Shown one piece after another: positions 47,390-57,232 of a DNA stretch of 64,000 bases. The translations under genes were made by a program, and so were the position numbers. How positions within the stretch are numbered: position 1 is the first letter of the stretch; the number at the start of each line of letters is the position of its first letter. The notes beneath the pieces are model-generated. The model ran no database searches, was not told the origin of the DNA, and was given only the letters and a program-made list of their open reading frames with translations. Origin of the DNA: Vibrio salilacus (GTDB lineage Bacteria > Pseudomonadota > Gammaproteobacteria > Enterobacterales > Vibrionaceae); the NCBI RefSeq assembly GCF_002811245.1, contig NZ_NIVQ01000001.1, positions 1-64,000 on the forward strand, written 5' to 3'.

Positions 47390-48122
47390 CTTTCGCTCCT
47401 TGTTTTAATGTTCGTATCAACAGCAAAATACTCAGCACGACCAAAGCTGTCGCCATCGAAAACCATTGCACGGCGTAACCAAAATGTTTCTCCGCGTTCA
47501 TCGAAACGGGTTGCCAAGGTTGTGGATAGGGCCAGCCCTCAGCCAGGGGTTGAACCACGTAAGGCTCCAGTGTTAGCTGCCACAGCGCTTCAAGCTGAGC
47601 AAAATTCAGGTTTTGAATACGACTCGGCTGGCGCTGCTCCATCATCAGATCTTGGCTTAACGGATTGAGCGACTTGCGATAAAGCCGACCAGTAATTTCC
47701 ATCGGTTCTGTTAACCATTCCACCGTTGGCAGTTGCGTTCTTGTGTTCGGAGCGGCAACAAAGCCTCGCTCAATTAATACCCATTGTCCTGTTTTTGCCT
47801 CAACAAGCTGTAAAGCCAAATACCCGACCTGACCAGCATAATGTTGATTATCAAGCAGCAGATAACGATCTTTTACTGGTGCTGCGCTCAGTTTCACTTT
47901 CAGCCCCGTTGGTATCGTGCGTTGATCCGATGACAACGACGTTAACAAAACTGGGCCTTGTTCTTCCCTTTGACTAACTCTTTGCTCTATTTCATTTTTT
48001 TCTTCAGCGCGTGCCAGTTGCCATAAACCTAATTTGATCAATATAGAAAAGGCAACCACAGTTAATAGGCAAACCACAGCAAAACGTAATGTTAAAATCT
48101 GCCCGAATAAGGAATCCATCAT
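47382..48122 (-). CDS. SURF1-family cytochrome oxidase assembly protein
   Basis: The ~246-aa protein has the SURF1 plan: an N-terminal membrane helix ending in 'KLGLWQLARAEEK', a periplasmic loop with 'VGYLALQLVEAKTGQWVLIERGFV', and a C-terminal helix after 'NAEKHFGYAVQWFSMA'. It helps insert heme a into CoxA. The start is uncertain: two adjacent ATGs (48122 and 48119) fit the usual length, while an in-frame upstream extension to 48248 would lie entirely within the opposite-strand DUF2909 gene. It overlaps the next gene by 8 bp. Confidence 0.88.
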   Translation of the reverse strand: MMDSLFGQILTLRFAVVCLLTVVAFSILIKLGLWQLARAEEKNEIEQRVSQREEQGPVLLTSLSSDQRTIPTGLKVKLSAAPVKDRYLLLDNQHYAGQVGYLALQLVEAKTGQWVLIERGFVAAPNTRTQLPTVEWLTEPMEITGRLYRKSLNPLSQDLMMEQRQPSRIQNLNFAQLEALWQLTLEPYVVQPLAEGWPYPQPWQPVSMNAEKHFGYAVQWFSMATALVVLSILLLIRTLKQGAKDD

Positions 48123-48360
48123 GGTGTTCGTCTTCAAACTTGTACTGCTCTTGCTAGTGCTTTTCATCCTAATCAACCTTGGCCGAGCCATGTTTGAAAT
48201 GGTTAGAAGTAGCGATGATGATGAAGACAACGCCGAGCCGGATGACAAACCAATGAGCTTTTACCTTGGCCGCCGGGTGTTTCTCTCTGCCTTCGCGATC
48301 ATATTGCTGATTGCGGCCTTACTTAGCGGGTTTATTGAACCCCATGGTCGCCCTTACTAA
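48121..48360 (+). CDS. DUF2909 twin-transmembrane protein
   Basis: The 79-aa protein has two membrane helices separated by an acidic cytoplasmic loop ('SSDDDEDNAEPDDKPMSFYLGRR'), the DUF2909 architecture. This family accompanies aa3 oxidase genes in gamma-proteobacteria; an assembly or stability role is inferred. It is the only plus-strand gene in the oxidase cluster, and its start codon physically overlaps that of SURF1. An AAGGA site lies 7 bases before the ATG. Confidence 0.82.
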   Translation: MVFVFKLVLLLLVLFILINLGRAMFEMVRSSDDDEDNAEPDDKPMSFYLGRRVFLSAFAIILLIAALLSGFIEPHGRPY

Positions 48361-48375
48361 AGGACTTTGTTTAAA

Positions 48376-49260
48376 TCAAAGTACATACACAAAGACGAAT
48401 AAGCATAACCACACCACATCAACAAAGTGCCAATACCAACTCCCTGCTTGAAAAGCAAAATGATTCTTCGGCGCAAAATGGTCTTTGGCAACGCGTGCTA
48501 ACAAGATGATTAAGAACGTGGTGCCTAACAATACATGCATACCGTGAAAACCCGTCAGCAAGAAAAAGGTATTGCCGTACACACCCGATTGCAGCGTCAA
48601 TCCAAGGTCTTGATAAGCATGAACATATTCAACGCCTTGATAATACAAAAAGAAACACGCTAATACGATTGTCACCTCTAACCACACAATCAGTGCCATA
48701 CGTTTATTCTTCTCAAGACTAGTATGCGCCAAGTGCAGCGTTATCGATGAAGTCAGTAGGATGATGGTGTTAATTAACGGGATACCTTGCCAAGGCATCG
48801 CCGTGGTTGTTTCGCCATCGGGCGTAATAATCAGCGGCCACATGGCTTCAAACGCTGGCCAGATCACCTCGTTAGTCATGGCGTTATTACTCGCTCCGCC
48901 AAGCCAAGGTACAGAAATCATCCGCGCATAAAATAAAGCCCCAAAGAAGGCACCAAAAAACATAATCTCAGAGAAGATAAACCAACTCATTCCCTGTCGA
49001 AAAGAACGCGATAGCTGCGCAGAGTATTGACCACTCATAGATTCAGTGATGATGTTGCTAAACCAACCAGCAAACATGTACAGCAAAAACAGAAAGCCCG
49101 ACAATAAAATCAACTTACCGAACACACTGCCATCGCCGCCCTCGGCCATGTTCTGTACCGTAATGCCTGCGCCCACCGCGATAAGAAATAGAGCAACCGC
49201 GCCAACGATAGGCCAACTGCTTTGTGCTGGTACAAAATAGGGTTGATGTTTTGAACTCAT
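48376..49260 (-). CDS. coxC: Cytochrome c oxidase subunit III
   Basis: The 294-aa subunit has seven membrane helices and the signature 'SEIMFFGAFFGALFY', 'GFHGMHVLLGTTFL' and the C-terminal 'WYWHFVDVVWLCLFVFVYV'. It stabilises the oxidase core and the proton-uptake path. It overlaps the ctaG stop by ATGA; the C-terminal end leaves 15 bp to the DUF2909 gene. Confidence 0.95.
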   Translation of the reverse strand: MSSKHQPYFVPAQSSWPIVGAVALFLIAVGAGITVQNMAEGGDGSVFGKLILLSGFLFLLYMFAGWFSNIITESMSGQYSAQLSRSFRQGMSWFIFSEIMFFGAFFGALFYARMISVPWLGGASNNAMTNEVIWPAFEAMWPLIITPDGETTTAMPWQGIPLINTIILLTSSITLHLAHTSLEKNKRMALIVWLEVTIVLACFFLYYQGVEYVHAYQDLGLTLQSGVYGNTFFLLTGFHGMHVLLGTTFLIILLARVAKDHFAPKNHFAFQAGSWYWHFVDVVWLCLFVFVYVL

Positions 49261-49859
49261 GGCGTTGCTCCTTGCACAGCATCACTTTTTATTGGTTGTG
49301 ATGCTTTCGCTAACTCATTTTCAGCCGCTCTCTCACTGATATCGTATAAGGTGTATGACAAGGTCAGAGTATGTATCGACTGAGGAATATCGGGTTCAAT
49401 ATAGAAGATCAAAGGCATTTCTGTTTTCGCCGCCGCAGACAAGGGTTGTTGGTTAAAACAAAAACACTCAATTTTATTAAAATATGTGGCGCCAAGCCCA
49501 GGTGAGACCGATGGTACCGCCTGACCGACAATATCGCGTGACGAAAGATTTTGGGCTAAATACGCGGTTTGGATCACTTGCCCAGGATGAACGTCCATCG
49601 CAATCTGTTTGGGTGCGAAAGACCAAGGTACGTTATTATGATTATGGGCCATAAACTCAACCCGAATGCTACGTGATGTATCGGGCACCATACCTTGTGG
49701 TTGCAACACAGATTCGCTGTTGGTTTTACCATTGATGCCCAGTACATCACACATGATGTCGTAGAGTGGTACGAGAGCGAAACCAAAACCAAACATCGCT
49801 ACCACTGCAGCGAGCAGCTTTAACGTTAGCTTGCGGTTAGCGTTGGTGGCTTCGCTCAT
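49257..49859 (-). CDS. ctaG: Cytochrome c oxidase assembly protein CtaG (Cox11)
   Basis: The 200-aa protein has an N-terminal membrane helix and a periplasmic Cox11 domain with the copper-binding 'ECFCF' motif near residue 135 and 'ALVPLYDIMCDVLGING'. It delivers Cu(I) to the CuB site of CoxA. I start at 49859 with GAGGG before the ATG; the earlier start at 49895 would overlap coxA and lacks such a site. It lies directly after coxA. Confidence 0.94.
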   Translation of the reverse strand: MSEATNANRKLTLKLLAAVVAMFGFGFALVPLYDIMCDVLGINGKTNSESVLQPQGMVPDTSRSIRVEFMAHNHNNVPWSFAPKQIAMDVHPGQVIQTAYLAQNLSSRDIVGQAVPSVSPGLGATYFNKIECFCFNQQPLSAAAKTEMPLIFYIEPDIPQSIHTLTLSYTLYDISERAAENELAKASQPIKSDAVQGATP

Positions 49860-49869
49860 ATCGTTACCC

Positions 49870-51528
49870 TCAGTCAATTTGGGGTGGCGTATCAAAAGTG
49901 TGGTGAGGCGCCGGGCTTGGTACTGTCCACTCTAGCCCTTCAGCACGTTCCCAAGGTTTAGCGGGCGCCTTATCACCACCGCGAATACACTTGATGACTA
50001 ACCATAAGAAAATCAGTTGTGATAAACCGAAGGCAAAGCCGCCAAGTGAAACAATTTGATTAACGTCTGCAAATTGAATCGCGTAGTCAGGAATACGACG
50101 TGGCATCCCCGCCAAACCGAGAAAATGCATCGGAAAGAATAGAACATTGACGGAAATGACCGAGCACCAGAAGTGCCATAAGCTCAGTTTGTGGTCATAC
50201 ATGTGTCCAGTCCACTTAGGCAACCAGTAATAGGCCGCCGCCATAATCGAGAATACCGCCCCCGAAACCAAGACATAGTGGAAGTGCGCCACAACAAAAT
50301 AAGTATCGTGATATTGAAAATCAGCCGGCACAATCGCCAGCATCAAGCCAGAAAAGCCGCCAATAGTGAATAAGATGATAAACGCAATCGCAAACAACAT
50401 CGGCGTTTCAAACGTCATAGCCCCACGCCACATGGTTGCCACCCAGTTGAACACTTTGACTCCCGTCGGCACCGCAATCAACATGGTGCAATACATGAAA
50501 AAAAGTTCGGCAAACACCGGCATCCCTGTTGTGAACATATGGTGCGCCCAAACCAAAAACGACAACAAGGCGATACTACACGTCGCGTAAACCATCGAGT
50601 GGTAGCCAAACAGTCTCTTGCCGCTGAAAGCCGGTACAATTGCTGAGATGATGCCAAACGATGGTAAGATCATAATGTAGACTTCAGGGTGGCCGAAGAA
50701 CCAAAAAATGTGCTGGAACATTACCGGGTCACCGCCCCCAGCGGCGTCAAAGAATGACGTGCCAAAGTACTTATCTGTCAGTACCATGGTTACGGCCCCT
50801 GCCAGAACCGGCATTACCGCAATAAGCAAAAATGCCGTGATTAACCACGTCCAGACAAACAGCGGCATTTTGAACCACGTCATTCCCGGAGCACGCATAT
50901 TAACGATAGTGACAATGACGTTGATTGCCCCCATGATCGAACTGATGCCCATTATATGTACCGAGAACACAAACAGCGCAGTACTATCGGGGCCGTATGT
51001 CGTCGACAATGGTGCATAGAAAGTCCAGCCAAAATCTGGGCCGCCACCTTCGGTAAATAGTGAAGCGAGCAAAATGGCAAAAGCGAAAGGGAGTATCCAA
51101 AAACTGAGGTTATTCATGCGTGGTAACGCCATATCTGGCGCACCAATCATCATCGGGATCATCCAGTTCGCAAGGCCAGTAAACGCTGGCATGACCGCAC
51201 CAAAGACCATGATTAAACCATGCATGGTCGTCATCTGATTGAAAAAATGCGGTTCAACAAGTTGTAGCCCTGGTTGAAAGAGTTCGGCGCGAATAACCAT
51301 CGCCATTGCCCCACCCGTTAGGAACATAATAAAACTGAACCACAAGTAGAGTGTGCCGATGTCTTTGTGATTGGTGGAATAAAGCCAACGAGTGATGCCT
51401 TGTGGTGAATGATGGTGATCGTCGGCTTCAACCGCAGCCGAACTGTTTGCCCGCGAGATCTCCGCATCGGTTACGGGAGCGAGCTTAGATTTATCTTCTA
51501 CAACAGAATCAGGTTTGGACGTTTTCAT
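49870..51528 (-). CDS. coxA: Cytochrome c oxidase subunit I (aa3 type, A1 family)
   Basis: This 552-aa, 12-helix subunit carries the heme a / heme a3-CuB centre. Visible motifs are '[12 protein letters not shown]' (heme a His), '[14 protein letters not shown]' (CuB His with cross-linked Tyr and the E of the A1 family), '[10 protein letters not shown]' (two CuB His) and '[10 protein letters not shown]' (heme a3 and heme a His). The XGHPEV Glu marks the A1 proton-pumping type. It overlaps coxB by ATGA with GGAGGGG upstream. Confidence 0.96.
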   Translation of the reverse strand: MKTSKPDSVVEDKSKLAPVTDAEISRANSSAAVEADDHHHSPQGITRWLYSTNHKDIGTLYLWFSFIMFLTGGAMAMVIRAELFQPGLQLVEPHFFNQMTTMHGLIMVFGAVMPAFTGLANWMIPMMIGAPDMALPRMNNLSFWILPFAFAILLASLFTEGGGPDFGWTFYAPLSTTYGPDSTALFVFSVHIMGISSIMGAINVIVTIVNMRAPGMTWFKMPLFVWTWLITAFLLIAVMPVLAGAVTMVLTDKYFGTSFFDAAGGGDPVMFQHIFWFFGHPEVYIMILPSFGIISAIVPAFSGKRLFGYHSMVYATCSIALLSFLVWAHHMFTTGMPVFAELFFMYCTMLIAVPTGVKVFNWVATMWRGAMTFETPMLFAIAFIILFTIGGFSGLMLAIVPADFQYHDTYFVVAHFHYVLVSGAVFSIMAAAYYWLPKWTGHMYDHKLSLWHFWCSVISVNVLFFPMHFLGLAGMPRRIPDYAIQFADVNQIVSLGGFAFGLSQLIFLWLVIKCIRGGDKAPAKPWERAEGLEWTVPSPAPHHTFDTPPQID

Positions 51529-52676
51529 AGCCCCTCCTTAGACGCCTTAAACTGGTTTACATCTGAGGCCTGAACTGAATCCCCCACATTATTTCCTAAT
51601 CCGTTACGCTGGTAGGTAACGACCGCAGCGATTTCTTTATCGGTTAATTGACTAGCAAACGCTTGCATCGCAGTACCAGTGCGGCCATTAACAATAATAT
51701 CCACATGTTCATTGACAGCTCCAGTCGCCACTTTGCTGCCAGTAATCGCGGGAAAGGCCCCCGGGATTCCTGCGCCACTGATTTGGTGACAAACGGCACA
51801 TCGGTCTTGATAAACCTGTTCACCAATCGATATCAACTCATCCATAGAGAGCGACGCTGTCAATGACGCGGCGGCTTCTTGTTTCGCTTGAGCGAGTTCC
51901 GCTTTTTTTGCCACTAACCACGCATCGTATTGGTCTTCTTCCATCGCCTGAACTACCACCGGCATGAAGCCATGAGCGCGACCACATAGCTCAGCACACT
52001 GACCGCGGTATATGCCCGGTTTATCAATACGAGTCCACGCCTCGTTAATAAAACCAGGAATCGTATCCTTCTTGACGGCAAAATCAGGCACCCACCATGA
52101 GTGAATAACATCATCAGAGGTGAGTAGGAAGCGCACTTTACGGTTTATCGGCAATACCAGCGGATTATCAACCTCAAGCAAATAATTAACTCCTTTCTCT
52201 TCGATACCTTCTATCGATTTCTGACTGGTCGCCAATAAGCTGAAAAATTCCACATCCTCATCAAAATAACTGTAGTGCCACTTCCACTGAGAACCAGTAA
52301 TTTTGATCGTCAGATCCGATCGTGAGGTATCTTCCATTGCAACTAAGGTTTGAGTGGCAGGGATCGCCATCAGAATCAAAATGATGATTGGGATAACCGT
52401 CCAGATAACTTCAACTTTGGTACTTTCATGAAAGTTGGCCGCAACGGCCCCTTTGGACTTGCGGTGGTGGTACATCGAGTAGAACATCACACCAAACACC
52501 ACCAGTGCAATGGCACAACAGATGTAGAAGATAAGCATGTGCAAATCATAGACTTGGCCGCTTATCTCTGTAACGCCCTGTGTCATGTTGTAAGCATTGT
52601 CTTCAGCACTGGCGTTGGCAACAACAAGCAGCGCTAGTATCGCCAGCACCTTGACTGAACTGTGTAGTGGTTTCAA
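51525..52676 (-). CDS. coxB: Cytochrome c oxidase subunit II with fused cytochrome c domain
   Basis: The 383-aa protein has a signal peptide, two membrane helices, a cupredoxin domain with the CuA ligands in '[14 protein letters not shown]', and a C-terminal cytochrome c domain with Cys-Ala-Val-Cys-His near residue 295. The fused heme makes this a caa3-type subunit, so electrons reach CuA through its own c domain. It is the first gene of the oxidase operon, behind a 343-bp region with a Fur-like box. Confidence 0.95.
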   Translation of the reverse strand: MKPLHSSVKVLAILALLVVANASAEDNAYNMTQGVTEISGQVYDLHMLIFYICCAIALVVFGVMFYSMYHHRKSKGAVAANFHESTKVEVIWTVIPIIILILMAIPATQTLVAMEDTSRSDLTIKITGSQWKWHYSYFDEDVEFFSLLATSQKSIEGIEEKGVNYLLEVDNPLVLPINRKVRFLLTSDDVIHSWWVPDFAVKKDTIPGFINEAWTRIDKPGIYRGQCAELCGRAHGFMPVVVQAMEEDQYDAWLVAKKAELAQAKQEAAASLTASLSMDELISIGEQVYQDRCAVCHQISGAGIPGAFPAITGSKVATGAVNEHVDIIVNGRTGTAMQAFASQLTDKEIAAVVTYQRNGLGNNVGDSVQASDVNQFKASKEGL

Positions 52677-53019
52677 ACGATCTCTCCTCTACCGAAGCCA
52701 TCTCGTGTGATTAAGGTACAACTACCTGAAGGATTACTCAGCAGACAAAAAGGAATCAAGCGACCCGTCGACTTGAGAAAATAGAGTCAAAACGCAAATA
52801 GTGTGTAATTTGTTATATTTATGTTAACGAATGTTAGTTGGCGTTTCGAAATTGTGCAAGAAAGTCCTACTCAAAATAACAGAGCCGCGGTGGTCAATTG
52901 GTTTTAGCGATTGCGCTCAACTAAATGATAATCAATATCAATTAAAGTCGTGCGAAATTGATGAGATCACATAGACTTAAGTGGTGGATAAACCTAAGTA
53001 AATAAACAGGTACATTAAG
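52677..53019. other. Divergent regulatory region between the oxidase operon and the phosphohexomutase gene
   Basis: 343 bp holding both divergent promoters. The only distinct element I see is the Fur-like sequence at 52921-52939. The start region of the mutase lacks a strong ribosome-binding site. Confidence 0.5.
52921..52939. promoter_or_regulatory. Fur-box-like sequence
   Basis: CTAAATGATAATCAATATC matches the 19-bp Fur consensus at 15 positions, including the complete ATGATAATCA core. It is 81 bp before the mutase gene and 245 bp before coxB. Iron control of a heme-rich oxidase would make sense but is only inferred. Confidence 0.55.
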
Positions 53020-54726
53020 ATGATGGAAAACATAACTTGTTGGTTAGCAAAAGATCCTGACCCACATACAAGAGAAGAGCTTCAGCACCTTATTGATGCA
53101 AAAGCATTGGCTGAGTTAGAAGAGCGCTTTAGCCAGCGACTTGAATTTGGTACCGCCGGACTACGTGGCAAAGTTGGTTGTGGCCCGAATCGAATGAACC
53201 GCTTAGTGATCCAAGAAACCGCAACCGGTCTTGGCCACTACTTGATTGAACAGGTCAACAATGCCGCAAGTCGCGGTGTCGTGATTGGTTATGATGGCCG
53301 TAACGACTCCAAACAATATGCTCATGATACCGCCAGTGTACTTACGGCACTCGGTATCAAGGTTTACCTCACTCACGCCGTTGCAGCAACACCTATTGTC
53401 GCCTTTGGTGTTAAGCATTTTAACGCTGCCGCTGCGGTCGTTGTAACCGCCAGCCACAATCCACCTGAATATAATGGATTTAAAGTTTACTGGGAAAACG
53501 GCGCGCAAATCATTCCTCCTCATGATGCAGGGATTGCCGAAGCAATCGATAATGCAGCAACGAAAGCCATCCCATTAATGTCACTTGATGTGGCACAAAA
53601 ACAAGCGCTGTTAGTCTGGTTAAAAGAGGACTATTACCAAACCTATCGCCAAGCAATCAACGAAAATCCATTGTTGAACAATCACAATCAACCCGAGGAT
53701 GTTTCTATCGCATACACTGCGATGCACGGCGTTGGCGCGGTCATGGCTGAAACACTGTTAAACGACGCGGGATTTAGCAAGGTTTACAGTGTAAAAGAAC
53801 AGCGTGAGCCTGACGGCAACTTTCCAACAGTAAACTTCCCCAACCCTGAAGAAGAAGGGGCAATGGATAAAGTGATTGCACTCGCCAAGCAACATAATGC
53901 CGATATAGCTTGCGCGAACGACCCAGACGCAGACCGATTTGCTGTCGCAGTTAGAACGTCAGATGGCGACTACCAAATGCTAACGGGGGATCAGGTCGGT
54001 TCATTGTTTGGCCACTACCTACTGTCGAAAGCCGAATCGAATCAACAATTAGTCGGTAACACAATCGTTTCTTCGAGTCTGTTGAGTAAAATTGCGACCG
54101 CGCATGGCGCTCAGTACTACCAAACCTTGACGGGCTTTAAGTGGCTGACGAATGTTGCGATGCAAAAGCAAAGCGATGAGCAACCGTTCCTGTTTGCCTA
54201 TGAAGAAGCCCTTGGCTACACCGTTGGCAATAAGGTGTGGGATAAAGATGGCTTATCGGCGTTGGTGGCATTTGCGCAATTAACGGCTGAGTTAAAAAGC
54301 CACGGGCAAACCATTTGGGATCAGCTAGAGGCGCTTTATCGTCAACATGGGATGTATCTCAACGCGCAACGCAGTATCGCCCTTGACCCAAAGGCAGCGC
54401 CGATTGGCGACAAGCTTCGCCAAGCACCACCAACGATGATCGCCGGGAAACCAATCGAAATCACCGAAGATCTGAAGTCTTTAACCAAACGCTTTGCCAA
54501 TGGCGATACTGAAAGCATAGATTTGCCGTCGAGTGACGTTCTGATCTACCACCTAGCAGGTGGCGCTCGGGTCATTGTTCGCCCTTCGGGAACCGAGCCA
54601 AAAATCAAATGTTACTATGAAGTTATTGAAGCATTTGCACAGTCTGATAGCTTTGAGCAAGTATTAGAAAAGGCATCTGAATCAATGGGAATGCTCATCT
54701 CAGAGCATCAACACAGCCTGTTATAA
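53020..54726 (+). CDS. Phosphohexomutase (phosphoglucomutase/phosphomannomutase family)
   Basis: This 568-aa enzyme interconverts hexose 1- and 6-phosphates. It shows all family motifs: 'FGTAGLRGKVGCGPNRMN', the phosphoserine loop 'TASHNPPEYNG' (residues ~145-155), the metal loop 'DPDADRFAV', the sugar loop 'AYEEALGY' and the phosphate loop 'VRPSGTEPKIK'. The length and the N-terminal ~50-residue extension are those of the PgcA/PGM2-like group rather than E. coli Pgm. Two ATGs are adjacent at the start. It is monocistronic, with a terminator 26 bp downstream. Confidence 0.92.
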   Translation: MMENITCWLAKDPDPHTREELQHLIDAKALAELEERFSQRLEFGTAGLRGKVGCGPNRMNRLVIQETATGLGHYLIEQVNNAASRGVVIGYDGRNDSKQYAHDTASVLTALGIKVYLTHAVAATPIVAFGVKHFNAAAAVVVTASHNPPEYNGFKVYWENGAQIIPPHDAGIAEAIDNAATKAIPLMSLDVAQKQALLVWLKEDYYQTYRQAINENPLLNNHNQPEDVSIAYTAMHGVGAVMAETLLNDAGFSKVYSVKEQREPDGNFPTVNFPNPEEEGAMDKVIALAKQHNADIACANDPDADRFAVAVRTSDGDYQMLTGDQVGSLFGHYLLSKAESNQQLVGNTIVSSSLLSKIATAHGAQYYQTLTGFKWLTNVAMQKQSDEQPFLFAYEEALGYTVGNKVWDKDGLSALVAFAQLTAELKSHGQTIWDQLEALYRQHGMYLNAQRSIALDPKAAPIGDKLRQAPPTMIAGKPIEITEDLKSLTKRFANGDTESIDLPSSDVLIYHLAGGARVIVRPSGTEPKIKCYYEVIEAFAQSDSFEQVLEKASESMGMLISEHQHSLL

Positions 54727-54751
54727 TACGTTGGTTAACGAAGACCATAAT

Positions 54752-54778
54752 GGCTCAAACCCACCAGTTTGAGCCTTT
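54752..54778. terminator. Terminator between the mutase and acetyltransferase genes
   Basis: A 9-bp perfect stem (GGCTCAAAC / GTTTGAGCC) with a 6-nt loop and TTT on the plus side lies between the convergent genes. Confidence 0.75.
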
Positions 54779-54781
54779 ACT

Positions 54782-55201
54782 TTAGGCAATGTTCTTTTGT
54801 AGAAATATCTTATCAATACCAGCTGTCGGGAACCCAGTGTAACGACCCACTTCTTTAAATCCCAACTTGGCATAAAAGCCAGGGGCCTGAAAAGTGTAAG
54901 TATCGAGATACAAGTCGGTCACTCCATATGCTTTCGCTTCCGTTTCAAGGCGCGCCATCAACAGCGAACCCACACCGGATTTGCGCTGTGATTCATCTAT
55001 CCACAAAAACTCGACAAATAAAGTATTGGAAAATATCTCACCCGTTAACCCACCGACAAATTCTCCACGCTCATCTTCGACATAGCAAGCTAGACTATGG
55101 ACGTCTTGGTCAGGGAAATGCTTCATATTGAAAGACTTAAGGCCAGTGTAAATGACATCTTTAATATTCTTCGGAGGGTTTAAGACAAACTGAACATTCA
55201 T
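54782..55201 (-). CDS. GNAT-family N-acetyltransferase
   Basis: The 139-aa protein has the GNAT acetyl-CoA site 'QRKSGVGSLLMARLE' (R/Q-x-x-G-x-G/A), preceded by the 'LFVEFLWIDE' strand and followed by 'DTYTFQAPGFYAKLGFKEVG'. It resembles small-molecule or protein acetyltransferases; the substrate is unknown. I use the ATG at 55201 (AAGG site upstream) rather than the Met 11 codons earlier. Confidence 0.88.
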   Translation of the reverse strand: MNVQFVLNPPKNIKDVIYTGLKSFNMKHFPDQDVHSLACYVEDERGEFVGGLTGEIFSNTLFVEFLWIDESQRKSGVGSLLMARLETEAKAYGVTDLYLDTYTFQAPGFYAKLGFKEVGRYTGFPTAGIDKIFLQKNIA

Positions 55202-55268
55202 AACGACTACCTTGTCACATGAGTAAATTGCCACGCGAGTATATGGTCACGTGAGTCAATTCTGATAT

Positions 55269-55294
55269 AAAAAAGGCCAGCTGATGCTGACCTT
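55269..55294 (-). terminator. Terminator after the LysE-family gene
   Basis: On the minus strand a GGTCAGC / GCTGGCC-type stem with one mismatch is followed by TTTTTT, 5 bp past the stop. Confidence 0.75.
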
Positions 55295-55299
55295 CATGC

Positions 55300-55932
55300 T
55301 TAGCTAGCCAATGAGCTTAACATCCATATCGCTAACACAACAAATACCAAGCCCATAAATTTGTGTTGATAAGCACGGAAATTCGCGTTCTCTAGCAAAG
55401 GCTTACCTATAGTACCAACCAAAGCAACCAGCAGAAGGTTGAACAGCAAACCCAACACATTCAGTAGTAATCCTAACACGAGCATTTGCTCGCCCGAGGT
55501 TGCATTAATATTGCTCGACACAAACTGGGGTAAGAACATCACAAAAAACACTAAGGCTTTTGGATTTAGCAAATTACTGACTAAGGCGCGCTGGTAAAAA
55601 GTGGTTGCGACTTTACTTCCTTCGCCTAAATCGGGGGCATCTGCCGCACTCGCGCGAACACAATCCCAACCCATTTTAAGTAGATACGCGCCACCGAGGA
55701 AATGAAGAACTTTGAGCGCAATTGGGCTCATCGCAATCAAAGCAGAAACGCCCAAAGCGGCCAACAACGTCAAGATGATTCCCGAGGTGGCGTTACCTAA
55801 ACTTGCGAAAATTCCCACCTTTTTGCCGTAGCTCATACTAGAGCTGGCAATAAGCAGCATATCTGGGCCTGGTAGCAATAACAGTGCAACAACAGCTGTT
55901 AGATATATCGGCAGCACAGCAATATCAATCAT
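55300..55932 (-). CDS. LysE/RhtB-family amino acid exporter
   Basis: The 210-aa protein has six membrane helices and the family motif 'LLLPGPDMLLIASSSMSYGKKVGIFASLGNATSG' near the N-terminus. It would export amino acids such as homoserine, threonine or lysine across the inner membrane. Substrate cannot be assigned. A dedicated terminator follows. Confidence 0.9.
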   Translation of the reverse strand: MIDIAVLPIYLTAVVALLLLPGPDMLLIASSSMSYGKKVGIFASLGNATSGIILTLLAALGVSALIAMSPIALKVLHFLGGAYLLKMGWDCVRASAADAPDLGEGSKVATTFYQRALVSNLLNPKALVFFVMFLPQFVSSNINATSGEQMLVLGLLLNVLGLLFNLLLVALVGTIGKPLLENANFRAYQHKFMGLVFVVLAIWMLSSLAS

Positions 55933-56207
55933 TTTATAATTTTAGTTAGACAATAAAGTGCGATATTTTATATCAATAAAATGCCACTTTCCATCTTAAT
56001 CACAACAGTCACTACCGGAAAATCCAGTGTAATTAACCAAATTAATAGCAAATATAGAAATCGTTAAAAAACGCAATTTTGTACAAAAAATCACACAAGC
56101 GGTAAGCTATCCCGAATCTCCGACAAAGATAAAACAATAACCGACAATGGCTAGCACTCATCGCATAGCTAGGTAGCGTTACTCACGATCAATAATCACA
56201 AACGTCT

Positions 56208-56927
56208 ATGGATACAATGACTATCAATACCGATTCACGCTTAAACCGCAGTAAACTATTTTGCCAAGGTGCTATCGCCATGGTGCCATTAAGTATTGCC
56301 GTAATTCCTTGGGGACTGCTAGCGGGTTCTTTTGCCATTGAGTCCGGTTTAACGGTTTTAGAAAGCCAAGCGCTCTCTGCTATTTTGTTCGCAGGTTCAG
56401 CCCAACTGGTGGCCACTGGGATGTTCAAAGCAGGCGCAACACTTGCCACTATGCTGTTGGCAATATTTTTTATTACGTCTCGTCATCTACTCTATAGCGT
56501 CTCAATGCGAGAGAAAATCAAACCACTCCCGCTTAAATGGCGCTTGGGGTTGGGCTTTTTGCTCACCGATGAGCTGTTCGCGATTTGTGGCCAACAATCC
56601 GAGAAACAGTTTGATCGCTGGTACGCACTGGGAGCAGGTTTGAGTTTCTATCTATGCTGGAATCTCGCCACTTTGGCTGGCATTATCGCAGGCACACACA
56701 TACCCGCCATCAATGAACTTGGCTTAGAGTTTGCTGTGGCTGCAACCTTTATCGCCATCGTTGTCCCTAACATCAAATCTTCGCCAGTCTTGGTGGCAGT
56801 GTTAGTTTCACTGATACTTTCGGTTTGGTGCTATGCGCTACAAATAGAATCAGGGCTAATGATCGCCAGTGTCGCAGGTATGGTAGCGGGTTATCTCACC
56901 GAGACACTGCGTGGAGGAAAAGCATGA
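56208..56927 (+). CDS. azlC: AzlC-family branched-chain amino acid exporter, large subunit
   Basis: The 239-aa, multi-helix protein has the AzlC family pattern 'VPLSIAVIPWGLLAGSFAIESGLTVLESQALSAILFAGSAQLVATGMF' and 'ITSRHLLYSVSMREKI'. With AzlD it forms an exporter of branched-chain amino acids or analogues. No strong ribosome-binding site lies before the first ATG; an ATG three codons later is possible. It overlaps azlD by ATGA. Confidence 0.88.
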   Translation: MDTMTINTDSRLNRSKLFCQGAIAMVPLSIAVIPWGLLAGSFAIESGLTVLESQALSAILFAGSAQLVATGMFKAGATLATMLLAIFFITSRHLLYSVSMREKIKPLPLKWRLGLGFLLTDELFAICGQQSEKQFDRWYALGAGLSFYLCWNLATLAGIIAGTHIPAINELGLEFAVAATFIAIVVPNIKSSPVLVAVLVSLILSVWCYALQIESGLMIASVAGMVAGYLTETLRGGKA

Positions 56928-57232
56928 TCTTGCTCTCTATTGTTGCTATGACTGTGTTGGTTTTTCTAAGTCGTTATCTGTTTCTAGAGCCACGTTTGCC
57001 ACTTAAGCTCAACTCACAAGCACACAGGCTGCTGACTTATTCAAGCCCTGCTGTGCTGACCGCGATTTGGGCTCCGATCGTATTTATGCCAGAACAGGAG
57101 CTATCGCTTTTAAGCTCTAACCCTTACTTGGTCGCTGCCATTATTGCAGCACTATTGGCCTGGAAAACTAACAATGTACTACTGACTACCATTGTGAGTA
57201 TGGTCCTCTTTTTAGCGCTGAAACTGCTTTAA
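56924..57232 (+). CDS. azlD: AzlD-family branched-chain amino acid exporter, small subunit
   Basis: The 102-aa protein has four hydrophobic segments ('LLSIVAMTVLVFLSRYLFL', 'AVLTAIWAPIVFM') typical of AzlD. The start at 56924 is coupled to azlC by ATGA with GGAGG upstream. A longer frame from 56825 is only an artefact of reading inside azlC. Its stop overlaps the stop of the convergent 37-aa gene. Confidence 0.87.
   Translation: MILLSIVAMTVLVFLSRYLFLEPRLPLKLNSQAHRLLTYSSPAVLTAIWAPIVFMPEQELSLLSSNPYLVAAIIAALLAWKTNNVLLTTIVSMVLFLALKLL

Noticed and set aside
48123..48248. N-terminal extension of SURF1 into the DUF2909 gene
   Set aside because: The extra residues are low-complexity Ser-rich antisense of DUF2909 and precede the usual SURF1 start; there is no supporting domain.
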